Source: Adineta vaga (taxonomy: Eukaryota; Rotifera). From it: a DNA stretch of 64,000 nt. Both the position numbers and the translations under genes were made by a program. This document shows, one piece after another, positions 22,664 to 36,956 of the stretch; position 1 is the stretch's first letter; the number at the start of each line of letters is the position of its first letter. Under the pieces are notes generated by a model. That model was not told the DNA's origin and searched no databases. It saw only the letters and a program-made list of their open reading frames with translations. Location of the stretch: positions 5,828,001 to 5,892,000 of the forward strand of contig CP075494.1 in the NCBI GenBank assembly GCA_021613535.1. Reading direction: 5' to 3'.

Positions 22664-25600
22664 TGATTAAAATATCATAAATAATGAGTTATATATCTAA
22701 TGAAAAAAAGAAAATCTTAATCAATATATGTCGAGTGAATTAGTATTTTTCTTCATATGTTATTAAACTAAAGTCTTTCCATCGAGTAATTTATTTTTAG
22801 TCACGCGAGATTCTAAAATGTTTCCCGCAAAAAAAAATTTATAATATAGGAACAGTTACTCAAAGAAATAGTTTAGCTGCTCGAAGAAAAAAAATTAGTC
22901 ATTCTGCTACTAGTTGGACTGAGAGAAAAAAAGAAGAGAAAAGAAAAAAATCCATTTAAATTACATACTGATAAATGGGTTTCATGTAACAGCAGGTCAT
23001 CATATGAAGATCGATCTAATAAAAAATAGAACGACGCTTGAAGAACAGTGACAAGTAGAAGCAAAGAACATTTCTTCCTTTCTTTATATGACGGGAAAAA
23101 AGAGTATCAAGTCAGATAGTAAATACCTTTTCTTTCAATTCAAGGTAAATCTGTTGAAGAAAGTCAGAGAAAAAAACGCTCATTGTGTCACTCATACCAT
23201 TTCTACCTGTGCAAAAGTAGAATGGTTAACAAATTGTTACAAATAAAGGTTACTATGCAATAGGTTTTACTAAACAAATCATTTGGGAACAAATCATGAC
23301 TGGAAATAATTTATCATTGTAGAAGTATAAGAACAAACTTGCATCAATAGAGAATTAATTTGTTTGACAATCTTACAGATAGATAAAAAAATGCATGAAT
23401 ATTCAGTTATGCTGATCAATATTTACTCTATTATTCTGATCATCATATCACAGATATTTGTCTTTCAAATATATATCTTAGTACATCGATTGTTGAAACA
23501 TTTAAATGACATAATAACTGTTTTATTAGAGTTATCATTCTTAAAACTCGCTTTCTTTATGTACTCGGTATGAACAAAGGAAGTATTATGTTGTATGTTA
23601 GTCGTATATTAACAACAATCGTTTAAAATATCTTAGAATACTATTGTCAAGATTCTTCATAGAAAAAGAAACGAGAGACTTCCTTTTTTTCTAAGATCAA
23701 AAAAGAAATAATATTTGAAAAGTCTCAAATTTTGACTTGCAATGTTTGAATACTTATATTGACAGATTGTTGGTTTTACTGTTAGCCATTTTTCCGAATG
23801 AAAATTTCTCGTCAATACAATCTATCATCAATCAACATAGATTTGGTTGTAAACATTGCATTATTGTCTATCGATCTCTGAAAACGACTTAGTACTTAAG
23901 CCTTCATTAGATTCTTTTTCATTCAACAATCGAAATCTCTATAATTCTTTGTCTTATTGATCAGACACCAATCATGACAATAACAAACAAAGGATAACGA
24001 AGTATATTGGAATTCCAAGCATTGAGTATGGATTTACATTGTTTCATTGAATAACTTACTTCAGTAGGTATTCTATAGGAGAAAAATAGATGTGTAGAAC
24101 AATCTTCCGTTTCTTCATGCTCTTTTTTTATGACCGATAGGACATAAATTTTCTTGCAAGGAAATCATGTCTTGATTTTTTCTTCTCTCATTCATCATCA
24201 AAAGAAATGAAAAAGGAAATGTTCAATAGAATAAATAAAGTACTGCAATAAATTCTATGCTATGCATGAAACAAACTATTCATGGAATTACTCTTTAGAA
24301 TCCCATGTTGAATCTATTGATAATACAACTTAATAAACAATGTTCGTAAGAACCTCTTTTTTTCTAATCATCTACTCAATACATATGAAGTGTAGCAAAT
24401 GTTTTTTTTGTGTGTCAAGTGTATATTATTGTAGGATTATTGAATTGTTCAATACAACAATGAAGAGGAAAGAGTGAAGTGATATGTTTATTCAAAAGAG
24501 ACATATATAAGGACAAATGAAGAGATGCTTTTGTCAAATAGAAAGTATAACAGAAGAAATATGATATATATCAAGTAAAGACCGTGACGGACATCAAGTA
24601 AAGAGCGTTACAGACCATGACCATCACGTTTATAAGGTCCTATGAAGGATTCTTTTCTTTTAGTAACTAACATATTGAACCATCACAGTCAATGTCACAA
24701 AAGTTAGTTCTTTATTCAATGAAAAAAGACATGAGGTGATTGGTATGTAAAAAAAATATTCGTTATATTTTATTTTCAATCGTAGAATTTGTAAGTACAG
24801 TTTTTCTTTTTGTCTGTGCATAAATTGATTGACTCGTGTGTGTGCTATCGCGAACTATGCTTATCGATAGTCTGATGAAATATGTAAAAAGAAAAGAAAT
24901 ATTTCGTTCGAATGAATATTAACACGTCGTAGTTCGATTCCGAAATAAAAGCGCAATAACTAGATATCTGCTATTGGCATTGATGATGTATTTATTATTT
25001 AAAAATTAATCAGGTAAGAAAAAAAAATTCGGGAGAAAACATATTCTACTGATTCTGATGAGAACCGAGTAAATGTTCATAGAAGGTTTGAAAAGAAAAA
25101 GATTAATCGAGAATTAATGAAAGGGCTATGTCGATCAGGAGATCTATTGTTAACGTTTGTCAATGTTAAAATATAAATGAGAGAAAGCTGAATTCCTCGT
25201 CATTTTTTTGCCTATACGCTCTTAGTGTCTCTTCTATTGTTCTCTTCATCTCTCAATTCTTTCATTATTCATTTTTTTTCCTGCTCCCTTTTGTGTATGA
25301 ATGTGTTTGACCTAAACGCATTGCATTAGGAGACGAGAAGCAGGAAAAAGAAAGGAGAAGAGCGTTCTGTTTGTAAATGTTTCGATGTCAAAATTAGGAT
25401 TGAAATTTTTTTTATGTGCACATATCGTAGATAAAAATAATAAACACTTTTCGTTCGAAAGTTAATCAGATGTACTTCGTTAATGTATTGATAGTAGTAA
25501 TTGAACTCTTCTTCGTTCTCTCTCTCGATCTTGTCTATTCTAATATTGAATTAATAGTAGGGTAAGTTTATATATATGTATACATCATTTGATTGAAACA

Positions 25601-25900
25601 GAATATTTTGTCTTCTTCTTCTTCTTCTCTTCAATAGACATAAGAAGGACTCCCATTTCTCTTCCTGTCTATCGTTCATAATGAATGATTCAATGTCTTT
25701 CGAGGCTTCCGCATTTTAGATTAGTATGCATAGTGTATATACTAAGGACATGCATCTCTGTGTACGTGTGGATGAAAAAAAAGTCCAACTCAAAGAAAGA
25801 GAAAGAATACAGTCGATTTGATACGAATAATGAGAATAAATCTCATATAAAATAAAAACTATTTCTTTAATCGAATTTAATATCTATGTATCATATTTAG
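22664..25900. other. Large intergenic region, no gene seen
   Basis: About 3.2 kb between the FkbM gene (minus) and coronin (plus). AT-rich with frequent stops in all frames. Open frames at 22873-23064 (minus) and 23364-23573 (plus; a hydrophobic 69-residue frame) lack splice or motif support. It holds a 23-bp tandem duplication at 24570-24615 and a TCTTCT tract near 25615. The last 600 bases probably include coronin regulatory sequence; the acceptor ATATTTAG abuts the coronin ATG. Confidence 0.4.
24570..24615. repeat. Two-copy 23-bp tandem repeat
   Basis: ATCAAGTAAAGACCGTGACGGAC (24570-24592) is followed directly by a second copy (24593-24615) that differs at three positions (ACC/AGC, TGA/TTA, GGA/AGA). 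The unit is more GC-rich than its surroundings and contains GTGACG/GTTACA-like half sites. It lies in the empty 3.2 kb region. Confidence 0.65.
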
Positions 25901-28092
<2,192 letters not shown>

Positions 28093-28456
28093 CTATTTTG
28101 ATGTTTAGTTCTATTTTAGTCATTTTTCCTTGTATGGTAGTCTCTTTATGTACGAACAAAATCTTTTATATTTGCAAAAGAATAAAAGATAAATTATTCC
28201 CTAATAATTCATCACTTTAAATCTTGTTAAACAGAACAAACTGAACGAAAACTTTTAGTAAATATGGATCAAACTGATTGTACACAACAAGCATTGGAAA
28301 ACATTTTTGTACTTATCACCCGATAAAATATCCATAATTTATTATATTTGATAAAATTTTCACATACACAGATCTAAGAAGTTCATGAAAGATTTTTTCA
28401 AAACAAAGATTTTGTTTTCTTTCTTATGTAAATATCACTGATTGAATAAATAAAGA
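28093..28456. other. Convergent intergenic spacer, coronin/COG6
   Basis: Contains the coronin poly(A) signal (28181). A frame at about 28233-28325 reads EQTERKLLVNMDQTDCTQQA.. to a stop and looks coding-like, but I find no exon joined to it; it may be a relic or an alternative last exon. Confidence 0.35.
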
Positions 28457-30952
28457 TTAAGAAAGTAATTTAACTATTTGTTCAGGTGTATGTGGCATTA
28501 TTGAATATGGATTTGCATAGGTATTCTTTGGATCCATAATAGCAGAATAAAGACTAGTATAAGCGGCACAGATTAATTCAACAGAACGTTTTTTAATTTT
28601 TTCACTAAAATAAGAGCATTAGATCACATTCAAAAACAAAACATAGACATTACCGATTGACAGCACTGGTTAAATATTTCAATTGTGGCATTATATAAAG
28701 ATCTGGAGATGCCAAATATGAATCAAATTTCACCTAAATTTTACTCATTCAATATCTTTCTCGTTTAGAATCGTTTTCAACATACCATTGCTGCTTTTAG
28801 TGTAATCGTATCCATACCCGGTTTAAGTGCTAGTGGACCATCGATATTATTTGCTTCTTGTTGTTGTTTTTCAACAATACGATAAGCATCTAATAGATCA
28901 GTTCGTAGAAGAATATACGTTGCTTGTTCACCAATTAATGTATCAGCATTAGCATCAATCTTATAATTTAAAATAGAACTAACGGTAAAATTAACAATCT
29001 CTTCATTGTACATACGTGTCCTTCGAGCATTTCAATTTTTTCATCTGTAAATGCAAAAACAGCTAAGGTTGCTCGTATTGCACTATAACAATTCACTAAA
29101 TAGACTGCCATTTCAACAACACCTAATTTTGCAGCTGATAGTGAACACATTTGAAGTAAGGGATCAATAATTGAATAAACAATTTGTTGAAAATCGGTAC
29201 GTTTCGATTCAAATGGAATCATTGATGTTGAATGTGTTTCAAGAATGTCACGTAATAATGCTAATGTACGGCGTAATTCATCGGATAAATTTAAATCATT
29301 TGTAGGAATATCAACTTTTTCGATTAAACGTGTTGCTTTAGCATTCAGACTATAAAGAAAAATTCAATGAATTCTTAATTAAAAGATAAGAAACGAATTG
29401 TACATACGCATTTAAGAACATTTTCGATGATAAATTACTAACTTCATCGAGAACAAGTGATAATTGACAATCTGTCGGTAACAATTGTTTGATTGTTGCT
29501 TCATAAAATTTCAATAAATTTGTTAATTTATAAAGTGTTACTGGTTCATGTTGAGAAACAAGAACTTGTTCGAGACGAACACGTAATGGGCTAAATATCG
29601 GTTCAATTCAATTTAACAAAAAATTTGAAGATTCTGACTTACCGGCATAAACCTTCAGTAATAAATCCCAATAATGTTTGAATAGTCTTTTGTAAATCAT
29701 TCCAATCTTTAAATTTTCTTAACAAAATTTCTGCATATTCTTTTTCTGAAGCTGCCGCTTGATGTGTCCATGCAAGCATATCACCAACATAACGTAATGG
29801 ATCATGCGAAGATAATTCAATAGGTCGTGGCATACCACCCGGACCACCACGAGTTAATGCATCAATAAAACCACGAACAATTGCATTACGACGAGCTGTA
29901 CCATATTCATCAAGAACATATCTAAATACGATGAGAAATTAAAACTATGTTAAGTACTTTTGTTGGCTTCATGAATTACTTGAATAAGACTTGTCGTTCT
30001 TTTAATCCTTCAAGTGCTTCACTAAGTAATGTGGATATTTCTGGTGATTCAGTTGTTAAAAGCCGACATTCATCTTTTGGAGAGAAAAAAAGAAAAGAAA
30101 ATAACGAAGAATGAAAATAATAATAATTGATTTACTTTGTAACCATCGATATAATCGTTCATAAGCTGCTTCTTGATGAAGTGCCATTTGTTCCATGATT
30201 TCCAATCCAATTGTTTGTTGATTTGTTCGTAATAATAATTTACAATCTTGATGAATTGATTTCACTCGTTTAAGTACATTGAAAAATTGCTAAAAAAAAC
30301 AATATTAATCAAATTCAATTAATCAACAAATCATTGTTTTTCGTACCGGATGTAAAAATCCATCTCGTGTTGTTCGTAATGCATTTAATTCATCAGGTTT
30401 TAATTGAAATCGTTCAATAAATCCTTCGGTAATACGAGATTTAATATTTAATTCTTGACTAAATAGAAAAAAAGAATTACAATGAAAAAAGAAAATCTTT
30501 ACACTACTTTTCATTTTGAATTTGTGTTGTTTTATTGATTAATTCTTGTGTTTGTGTTTTAACATTCTAAAAATTCATAAGAAATCTGTCATTGCAATTT
30601 GAAATTCTATTAAATCTACTTTTAATCGTTGTGTCATATCTTGACAAGATGTTGACATTGATGTTACTGTTTCATTAACTTGATCAAGTTGTTGTTTAAC
30701 TACTCGAAAACATTCTTCAAATTGATCATTTAATGTTAAACTCCGTTTTTCAATTGTACTTCTCAAAGATCGTCTTGTTCGAACACTATTTTCATTAAAA
30801 AAACTCGATAAATATTTCAATGAATCAATTAAATCTTTATCTGATTCTAATTTTAAATCAAGAATCTTCTGCAATCTTCGTTGAACATGTGCAGTCTGTT
30901 GTTGAGATGCAGATGGAGATGCATTCGTAGGTAAATTTAATTCTGTACTCAT
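28457..30952 (-). CDS. COG6: Conserved oligomeric Golgi complex subunit 6
   Basis: Minus-strand gene of about ten exons, start 30952 ([14 protein letters not shown]) right behind a TTTTTTTAG tract, stop at 28457. COG6 hallmarks run in order: [36 protein letters not shown], a coiled coil ([25 protein letters not shown]), [79 protein letters not shown], and ITEGLCR. The C-terminal portion follows: [41 protein letters not shown] and a terminal PEQIVKLLS. The COG complex tethers vesicles in retrograde Golgi traffic. Introns are short. It lies head-to-tail with CNEP1R1 and EDF1 on the same strand. Confidence 0.95.
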
Positions 30953-31105
30953 ACTAAAAAAAGAAACAATCATATTAATCGAAAGAATTCTTTTCTTAGA
31001 TTTCAAGAACAAAAAAAAAGGAGAAGAATCGATTTAAACTTTTTTTATATAGTTTTATAATACAACAACAACGACAACAACAACAACAAAAAAAAAGGAA
31101 TTATA

Positions 31106-31537
31106 TCAAGATGAAGCACTTAGATAAGTTGGTGTTGGTCGTGGTTTAATAATTAATCGTCCATCTGAATCACATGACATATTATAATCAGCAAGTATAT
31201 GACGAAATCGTGCAATTATAATTGATGATGAAAACATTTTACGATGAATACCAAATAGAAATGCAAAGATAAGGAAGGCAAATGATATTGAAAAATAGAT
31301 TTTTTTACAAAACAGATGTGAAGATAATGTCGATAGAAAAGAATTATCACTAGATTCATTGACTGATGATGATGATTTGTTGGATGTATCATCGTTAATT
31401 AATGCATAAAATGTGACAAGTGTTACAACGACAAGAATAAATAAAATAACACGCCAACGCCATATAGATGGTTGTAGTGATGAAACAATTTCGATCATAC
31501 GTCGTTCAAATGCTTTTAAATCATCCGCTTGATCCAT
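31106..31537 (-). CDS. CNEP1R1: Nuclear envelope phosphatase regulatory subunit 1
   Basis: Single exon, 143 residues, start MDQADDLKAFERRMIE. Two hydrophobic segments (WRVILFILVVVTLVTFYALI and ISFAFLIFAFLFGIH) frame a serine-rich loop, followed by the family C-terminus SSIIIARFRHILADYNMSCDSDGRLIIKPRPTP. The human protein (also TMEM188) has the same DLKAFERR start and the same IIAAR..LAEYNMSCD..G.LILKPRP end (family knowledge). It binds the CTDNEP1 phosphatase in the nuclear envelope/ER membrane, which dephosphorylates lipin and controls lipid synthesis and nuclear shape. The loop is longer and more serine-rich than in vertebrates. A CAA-rich A-rich tract at 31060-31100 follows the stop. Confidence 0.93.
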   Translation of the reverse strand: MDQADDLKAFERRMIEIVSSLQPSIWRWRVILFILVVVTLVTFYALINDDTSNKSSSSVNESSDNSFLSTLSSHLFCKKIYFSISFAFLIFAFLFGIHRKMFSSSIIIARFRHILADYNMSCDSDGRLIIKPRPTPTYLSASS

Positions 31538-31953
31538 TGATGTATAGTTTGTTTGTTTTTTTATGTTAAAAATAAAGAAAGACTAAAATAAACCCAAACA
31601 ATATTGCGGTCGTAATCTAGATTAAAAAAAAAAGAAAGAAAACATGTCTTAGATTGAAGATGTTGTTGAAATAAAATCAAACAGATTTATTTTAAATGAA
31701 TAATCTACAAAAAGTCAGAATGTTTTCAAGCTAAATCATCTATTCTACTCAGTCAATAATAATAAAAACATTAATCGTTCTTTTACTTGGCTTTTTTTTG
31801 TCGATTCTTTTAACCTTTAATATATGAAAAGAAAAAGAAAATGAGAGTTTAACTTCGCAACAGGCTATGGATAAATATACAAGATAAACCAAAAGAAAAA
31901 AGAAAGTCTTTTTGTTGTTTTATAAAAAAGAAGAAGAAGAAGAAAATGATCAT
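31538..31953. other. Intergenic spacer CNEP1R1-EDF1
   Basis: AT-rich with A runs; no gene. Probably the CNEP1R1 5' region and the EDF1 3'UTR (a GAAGAAGAAGAAG run at about 31930-31943). Confidence 0.4.
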
Positions 31954-32424
31954 TTATTTCTTTTTTGGTCCACTGCTCAATGGTTCTCCAATATCTTTTC
32001 CACGTAATTTTACACCTAAAGCACGTTCCATTTTACTTAAAACTTGTTGATTGGGAATAGCTTTCGATTGTTCATATTCATTAACAACTTGTTGTTTTTC
32101 ATTAATATTTCTGGCTAAATCAGCTTGTGTCCATTCTTTAGCAATACGTGCTTGTTGCATAACTCGTGCAACATCTTTATTAACTCGATCATGATGTAAT
32201 TCTTCTGTTTCACGATCAAGTGCGGCCGTATTTTTTGCAGATTCATGTTGTTTATTATTTCCAGCTGCATATTTTTTCGAAGTATCAATGGCAACACCAG
32301 CACGTTGAGCAGCAGCAATAGCTGCTTCTGTTTTTAATTCACCAGCTCGTGGTGCACGTTTACCAATAACCGTATGTTCATCCCAACTAACGGTGCCACC
32401 AAAGTTTGCACTATTCTTACTCAT
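31954..32424 (-). CDS. EDF1: Multiprotein bridging factor 1 / EDF1
   Basis: Single exon. The start is placed at 32424 ([25 protein letters not shown]) because upstream in-frame residues look like untranslated DNA. The N-terminal MBF1 domain (residues 1-75: [34 protein letters not shown]) is followed by a Cro/C1-type helix-turn-helix (about 82-137: [51 protein letters not shown]) and a lysine-rich tail. It bridges transcription factors and TBP, and also binds collided ribosomes (family knowledge). Length and motifs are standard. Confidence 0.97.
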   Translation of the reverse strand: MSKNSANFGGTVSWDEHTVIGKRAPRAGELKTEAAIAAAQRAGVAIDTSKKYAAGNNKQHESAKNTAALDRETEELHHDRVNKDVARVMQQARIAKEWTQADLARNINEKQQVVNEYEQSKAIPNQQVLSKMERALGVKLRGKDIGEPLSSGPKKK

Positions 32425-32898
32425 TTGTGTTAATATAACGACAATGATCCTATCTAGAAAGAGAAGAGAGAGATAGAGAGACAATTGTTTTACGTATTGT
32501 CATGCTAGTGACCCTGACGAATACATTGAGGGCTTGATTTGAGAATGAGAATGAGAAAGTAAAATCGAAAGATATTGGACGAATATTTGGCGATTATTTT
32601 CAGATAAAATGAAAGAGAAAAAAATGATAAAAAATGGAAAATCTAGAAAGAAAATATTGAAAAAATGAATTTATTAACAAACGATTTCCTTCGTATAGAT
32701 GTCGTGGGTATACAAATGCGCATTTTTACTGCTTATTGAATGGTTGATTTCAGTGCAAAATGTTATTGCAGTTTGTAATTCAATGGAGAGATATAATATA
32801 GTAAAATAAATGTGGTGATATTACCCGAATTCTTCTGATCAGTAGTGGAGAAGAATTTCATCGTCAAATTATTTTATTTTATTAAATTTTAGATAAAC
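32425..32898. other. Divergent promoter region EDF1/FTSJ3
   Basis: About 470 bases between the divergently transcribed EDF1 (minus) and FTSJ3 (plus), so it probably holds both promoters. GAGA-rich near 32460-32480. AATTTTAG (ends about 32892) precedes the FTSJ3 ATG by six bases and is a likely spliced-leader acceptor. Confidence 0.45.
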
Positions 32899-35800
32899 AT
32901 GGGCAAAAAAGCAAAAACCGGAAAACTTCGTCGAGATAAGTTTTATCATTTAGCTAAAGAATCAGGTATATTCATTTTTCATATTCATTCTTGAATTATT
33001 CTAAATATCACATTAGGTTTTCGATCTCGTGCCGCATTTAAATTATTACAATTAAATCGTGAACATCGTTTTCTTGAAAATGCTCGTGTTCTTATTGATC
33101 TCTGTGCAGCACCTGGTGGTTGGTTACAAGTAGCAGAAAAACACATGCCTGTATCCAGTTTAATTATTGGTAAAATTCTCTATTGAAAACATCTATATGA
33201 TTCTTTTCTTGCTTGTTTTAGGTATTGATTTAGCACCAATTAAACCTATTCCACATACGATTACTTATCAAGAAGATATTACATCAGAAAAATGTCGACA
33301 AGTATGAATAAACGTGAAGAAATCGTTTTTTTTATCGATGATTTTCGTTTGTATTGTCTCTAGCTTTTGAAAAAAGATCTATCTACATTTAAAGCAGACG
33401 TTATTCTTCATGATGGTGCTCCTAATGTCGGTAAAAGTTGGATACATGATGCATATCAACAAAGTATACAATTATAATCTTTATTTTCGATTTCATACTG
33501 AATTCTTTGATTTCTAGATGTATTAACACTGAGTGCATTGAAATTAGCAACAGAATTTTTACGTAAAGGTGGCACATTTGTGACTAAATTGTTTCGTTCG
33601 AAAGATTATTATTCATTATTATGGGTTTTTCAACAAATGTTCAAACGTGTTGATTCAACTAAACCTCAAGTATATTTAATTATACATTTGAAATAAATGA
33701 TTGATTTCTTTTTCTTTGTTTAGGCTTCACGTAATGAATCTGCTGAAATTTTCGTTATCTGTAGTGGTTATCTTGCACCAGATAAAATCGATCCAAAATT
33801 TCTCGATTATAAACATGTTTTTACTGACGTAGATAATGATATTACCGAAGCACAAAATAAAGCAAAATTAAGATTGAAACATCCAGAAAAATTCATTCGG
33901 TTTGTTCAAAGAAAATTCGATTGATTCGATCATTTGTTTTTTTTTGTTTTACAGAAGTCGAGAAGGTTATCCAGAAGGAGATTATACCTTATATCATAAA
34001 CTGGAGGCAACAAAATTCATTCAAAGTGAAACCTTTTTAGATTTATTAGCCACAGCTAATGAAGTAAGATAAAACGAATGTAACGTATGAATAAAATCAT
34101 TGATTGATGTTTTGTATAGATTGTGATTGACGATGATCGATTACTTCAACATCCGAAAACAACAGAAGAAATCAAAGAATGTATTAAAGATATTAAAGTT
34201 CTAGGTCGACGAGAAATCACGTTAGTTAAATGTGTGAAATAATTGTTTGATACAAGGAACATTTCGTTTAGATTGATTCTTGCTTGGCGACGACATATGC
34301 ATGCATCATTTTACAAAAAAGCTCTTCCTCAAGTTGAAGTTCCAACAACGGAAAAGAAACCTGTCAAAGAAGGAGAAGAAATCGAAAATGATGAAAAAGA
34401 TGAAGAAGATGATGATATTGAAGAACAATTATTAAAACTTAATGAACAACAACGAAAAGAAGCGAAAAGGTTTGTATTTATAGGAAAGTTGTTTGCATTT
34501 ATTAAAAGAAATCTTTTTTTGTTAATAGAAAACGTAAACATGTTATGAAAGAAAAACGTAAATTACGAGATCGTCTTGCTTTAAAAATGATTTTGCCCGG
34601 TGATATTCATGATCATGAAACAACAGAAGGTGGAAAGAATGATCAAGGATTATTCGATTTGGAAAAAATTAAAACGAAAAAAGTTTGTTACAGTTTTTCA
34701 TTTTTACTCAACAATAATCATGATTTATTTTAGCAATTATTGGAAATTTCATCAGCTATACCCGATATGAATTTTGGTGCGGATCAAGAAGTTCATGATG
34801 ATGATGATGTTTATATGGGTCAAGGAAAAAATCGTATACCTCGTGTATCTTACGATAAAGATAAAAGCAATGGCGATTTATCATCGATTGATATCTATAA
34901 ACAATATCTCGGTGATGACGATGAAGATGATGAGGATGATGAAGCCATTCCATACAATTCAGAACGACGTCAAACAAAACTTGATAGGTATGTTTTCGTT
35001 TGTAAAAAGTCAGATGAAGAGAAAAGTTGATTTATATTTTCTTTTAGTGATGTTGACGATGAGGATTCTGAAAATGATGAAAATGATAATAATGAATGGG
35101 AAGATGAAGAAGAAAATCCACTTGATATGGATATTCTTGATGCATCAACAAAATCAGCCAAAGCGAAAACAGTTGCTGATGTTTGGTTTGAACAAGATAT
35201 ATTTAAACAAACTTTAAATGAAGATAATGATGATGAAGAATTTGAATTGGAAAGAAAACTAAATGCACTTAAATCAGATGGAGTATCCATTCTAGGTAAA
35301 AGCAATCGATGACTACATCGCCGTTTTAGTAGAAAGAAAGAGAGAGAGAGAGATGAAACAACATTCTTAACTTTTTTTTCTTTCTTTATAGCTAAATCAT
35401 CCAAAAGTATTCTCAAAAATACAAAAGGTAAGATCGATTATTTCATTAAATAGTTCAATAAACTTGAAGATATTTTTTAGCTGATGATTCCAGTGATTCA
35501 GAAGAAGACAGCAAACCGAAGAAGAACAAACGTGCATTGAATAACGATGAATTTGAAGAAGTGCCTATTGATCATCGTATGTTTAAATGTTCATGTTCCT
35601 AAGAATCTTTTTATTTATTATCTCTTCTATCTAGCAATGAAACGTATTCATCTTGATCCTAATGGATTAGCTCTTGGTCATGTTATGGCTCAATCAAAAA
35701 GGAATCGTGAACAAGTAGTTGATCATTCCTATAATCGGTAATAAATTTTCTAAAATAAGCACGAATTTTATTGAAAGACTTTATTACTTTTAGTTACATG

Positions 35801-36457
35801 GGTTATGGTGATGTTGAAGGTTTACCGAAATGGTTTGTTGAAGAAGAAAAACAACATTGTCGAGCAAGTTTACCGTTAACAAAAGAGCTTGTTGAAAGAT
35901 ATAAAGCTAAAATGAGAGAAATTGATGAACGACCATCGAAAAAAGTTTCCGAAGCAAAAGCTCGCAAGAAACGACGTGTATGTTGATCTATCGATTTCAT
36001 TTGTTTTGTTTAACAACAAAATATTCTTCTTCTAGGAAATACGTAAATTAGAAAAAGTCAAGAAGAAAGCTGAACCATTACTCGAAAATGCTGATTTAGA
36101 TAATACAGAACGAAATAAACAAATCAAAGAGTAAGTTTATCATCCATTGAAATTCGATATAAGTATTGTCTTTTTTTAAATTTTAGTCTCTATCGAAAAT
36201 ATGGTGTTATTGGACAAAAGAAAGTCGATGTGAAATATGTTGTAGCGAAAAAATCTCAACGTGGTGCCAATCGACCATCAGGTGCTAAAGGACCTTATAA
36301 AGTTGTTGACAAACGTTTGAAGAAAGATAAACGTGCTGCTAAAAAACAAGCGAAATTTAATAAAAAGAAACAATCAGGTGGTAAAGGAACGAAACAACAG
36401 CAGAAAGCTGGAAAGAAACAACAACAGAAAGCAGGAAAAAGTAAAAAACGAACATAG
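32899..36457 (+). CDS. FTSJ3: pre-rRNA 2'-O-ribose methyltransferase FTSJ3/SPB1
   Basis: Multi-exon gene (about 16 short exons) starting [21 protein letters not shown]. The N-terminal FtsJ/RrmJ domain shows [11 protein letters not shown] (catalytic Lys), [21 protein letters not shown] (SAM loop), [27 protein letters not shown] (catalytic Asp), [13 protein letters not shown] (catalytic Lys) and [11 protein letters not shown] (catalytic Glu), so the K-D-K-E tetrad is complete. The central DUF3381-type region includes [14 protein letters not shown]. The acidic stretch and the SPB1 C-terminal domain ([44 protein letters not shown]) precede a lysine-rich tail ([14 protein letters not shown]). It modifies rRNA during 60S maturation in the nucleolus. 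Catalytic residues are intact. Confidence 0.95.
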
Positions 36458-36956
36458 ATATGTGTTCGTTGAATGTTGTTTTTCGATTGTTTGTTAAAAG
36501 AAATAAAAAAATAAAAATAAAATCATTGTGATTTTACAAATAATTTCTCATCTTCGTACTGTCTATTTGAATTGAAAAACAAGAATCCCACCAACTTAAA
36601 ATTACTGATCAAAACATGTTCTTATTACTATTGATAAAGAAAATTTGAATTAGTTCTACTTACTGATTCCTCTAAAGTACAACTGACACATATGTACACA
36701 TATTTGATATAACAGCAAGCATGATATTTGCTATTTTATTGATCTTCTCTTTCATTACCTGACTTACGAAAACAATTTTATGTTTTCCTACTGTTTCCTT
36801 AGTCAAATAAGAATTTCTTATTAGCAAAAAGTACGTTTAAAAAGAAGGACAAAATGAAAACCTGGAAATGTTGTTGTTTTTTACTCTTTCGTACTGAAGT
36901 TTTACTTTTGAATTATATAAAGAAAAGAATTCCATTATTTCGGTCAAAAACTCAGA
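36458..36956. other. Intergenic spacer FTSJ3-Rh gene
   Basis: FTSJ3 3'UTR with several overlapping AATAAA/ATAAAA signals (36500-36525), then AT-rich DNA. The open frame at 36854 overlaps the Rh gene start in another frame and is not supported. Confidence 0.4.

Noticed and set aside
24920-24960. Possible tRNA (AGTTCGATTCC resembles a B box)
   Set aside because: No acceptor stem, A box or cloverleaf can be drawn around it.
34756-35416. Long minus- and plus-strand frames within FTSJ3 (His- or Ser-rich)
   Set aside because: They are shadows of the acidic GAT/GAA-rich coding exons.
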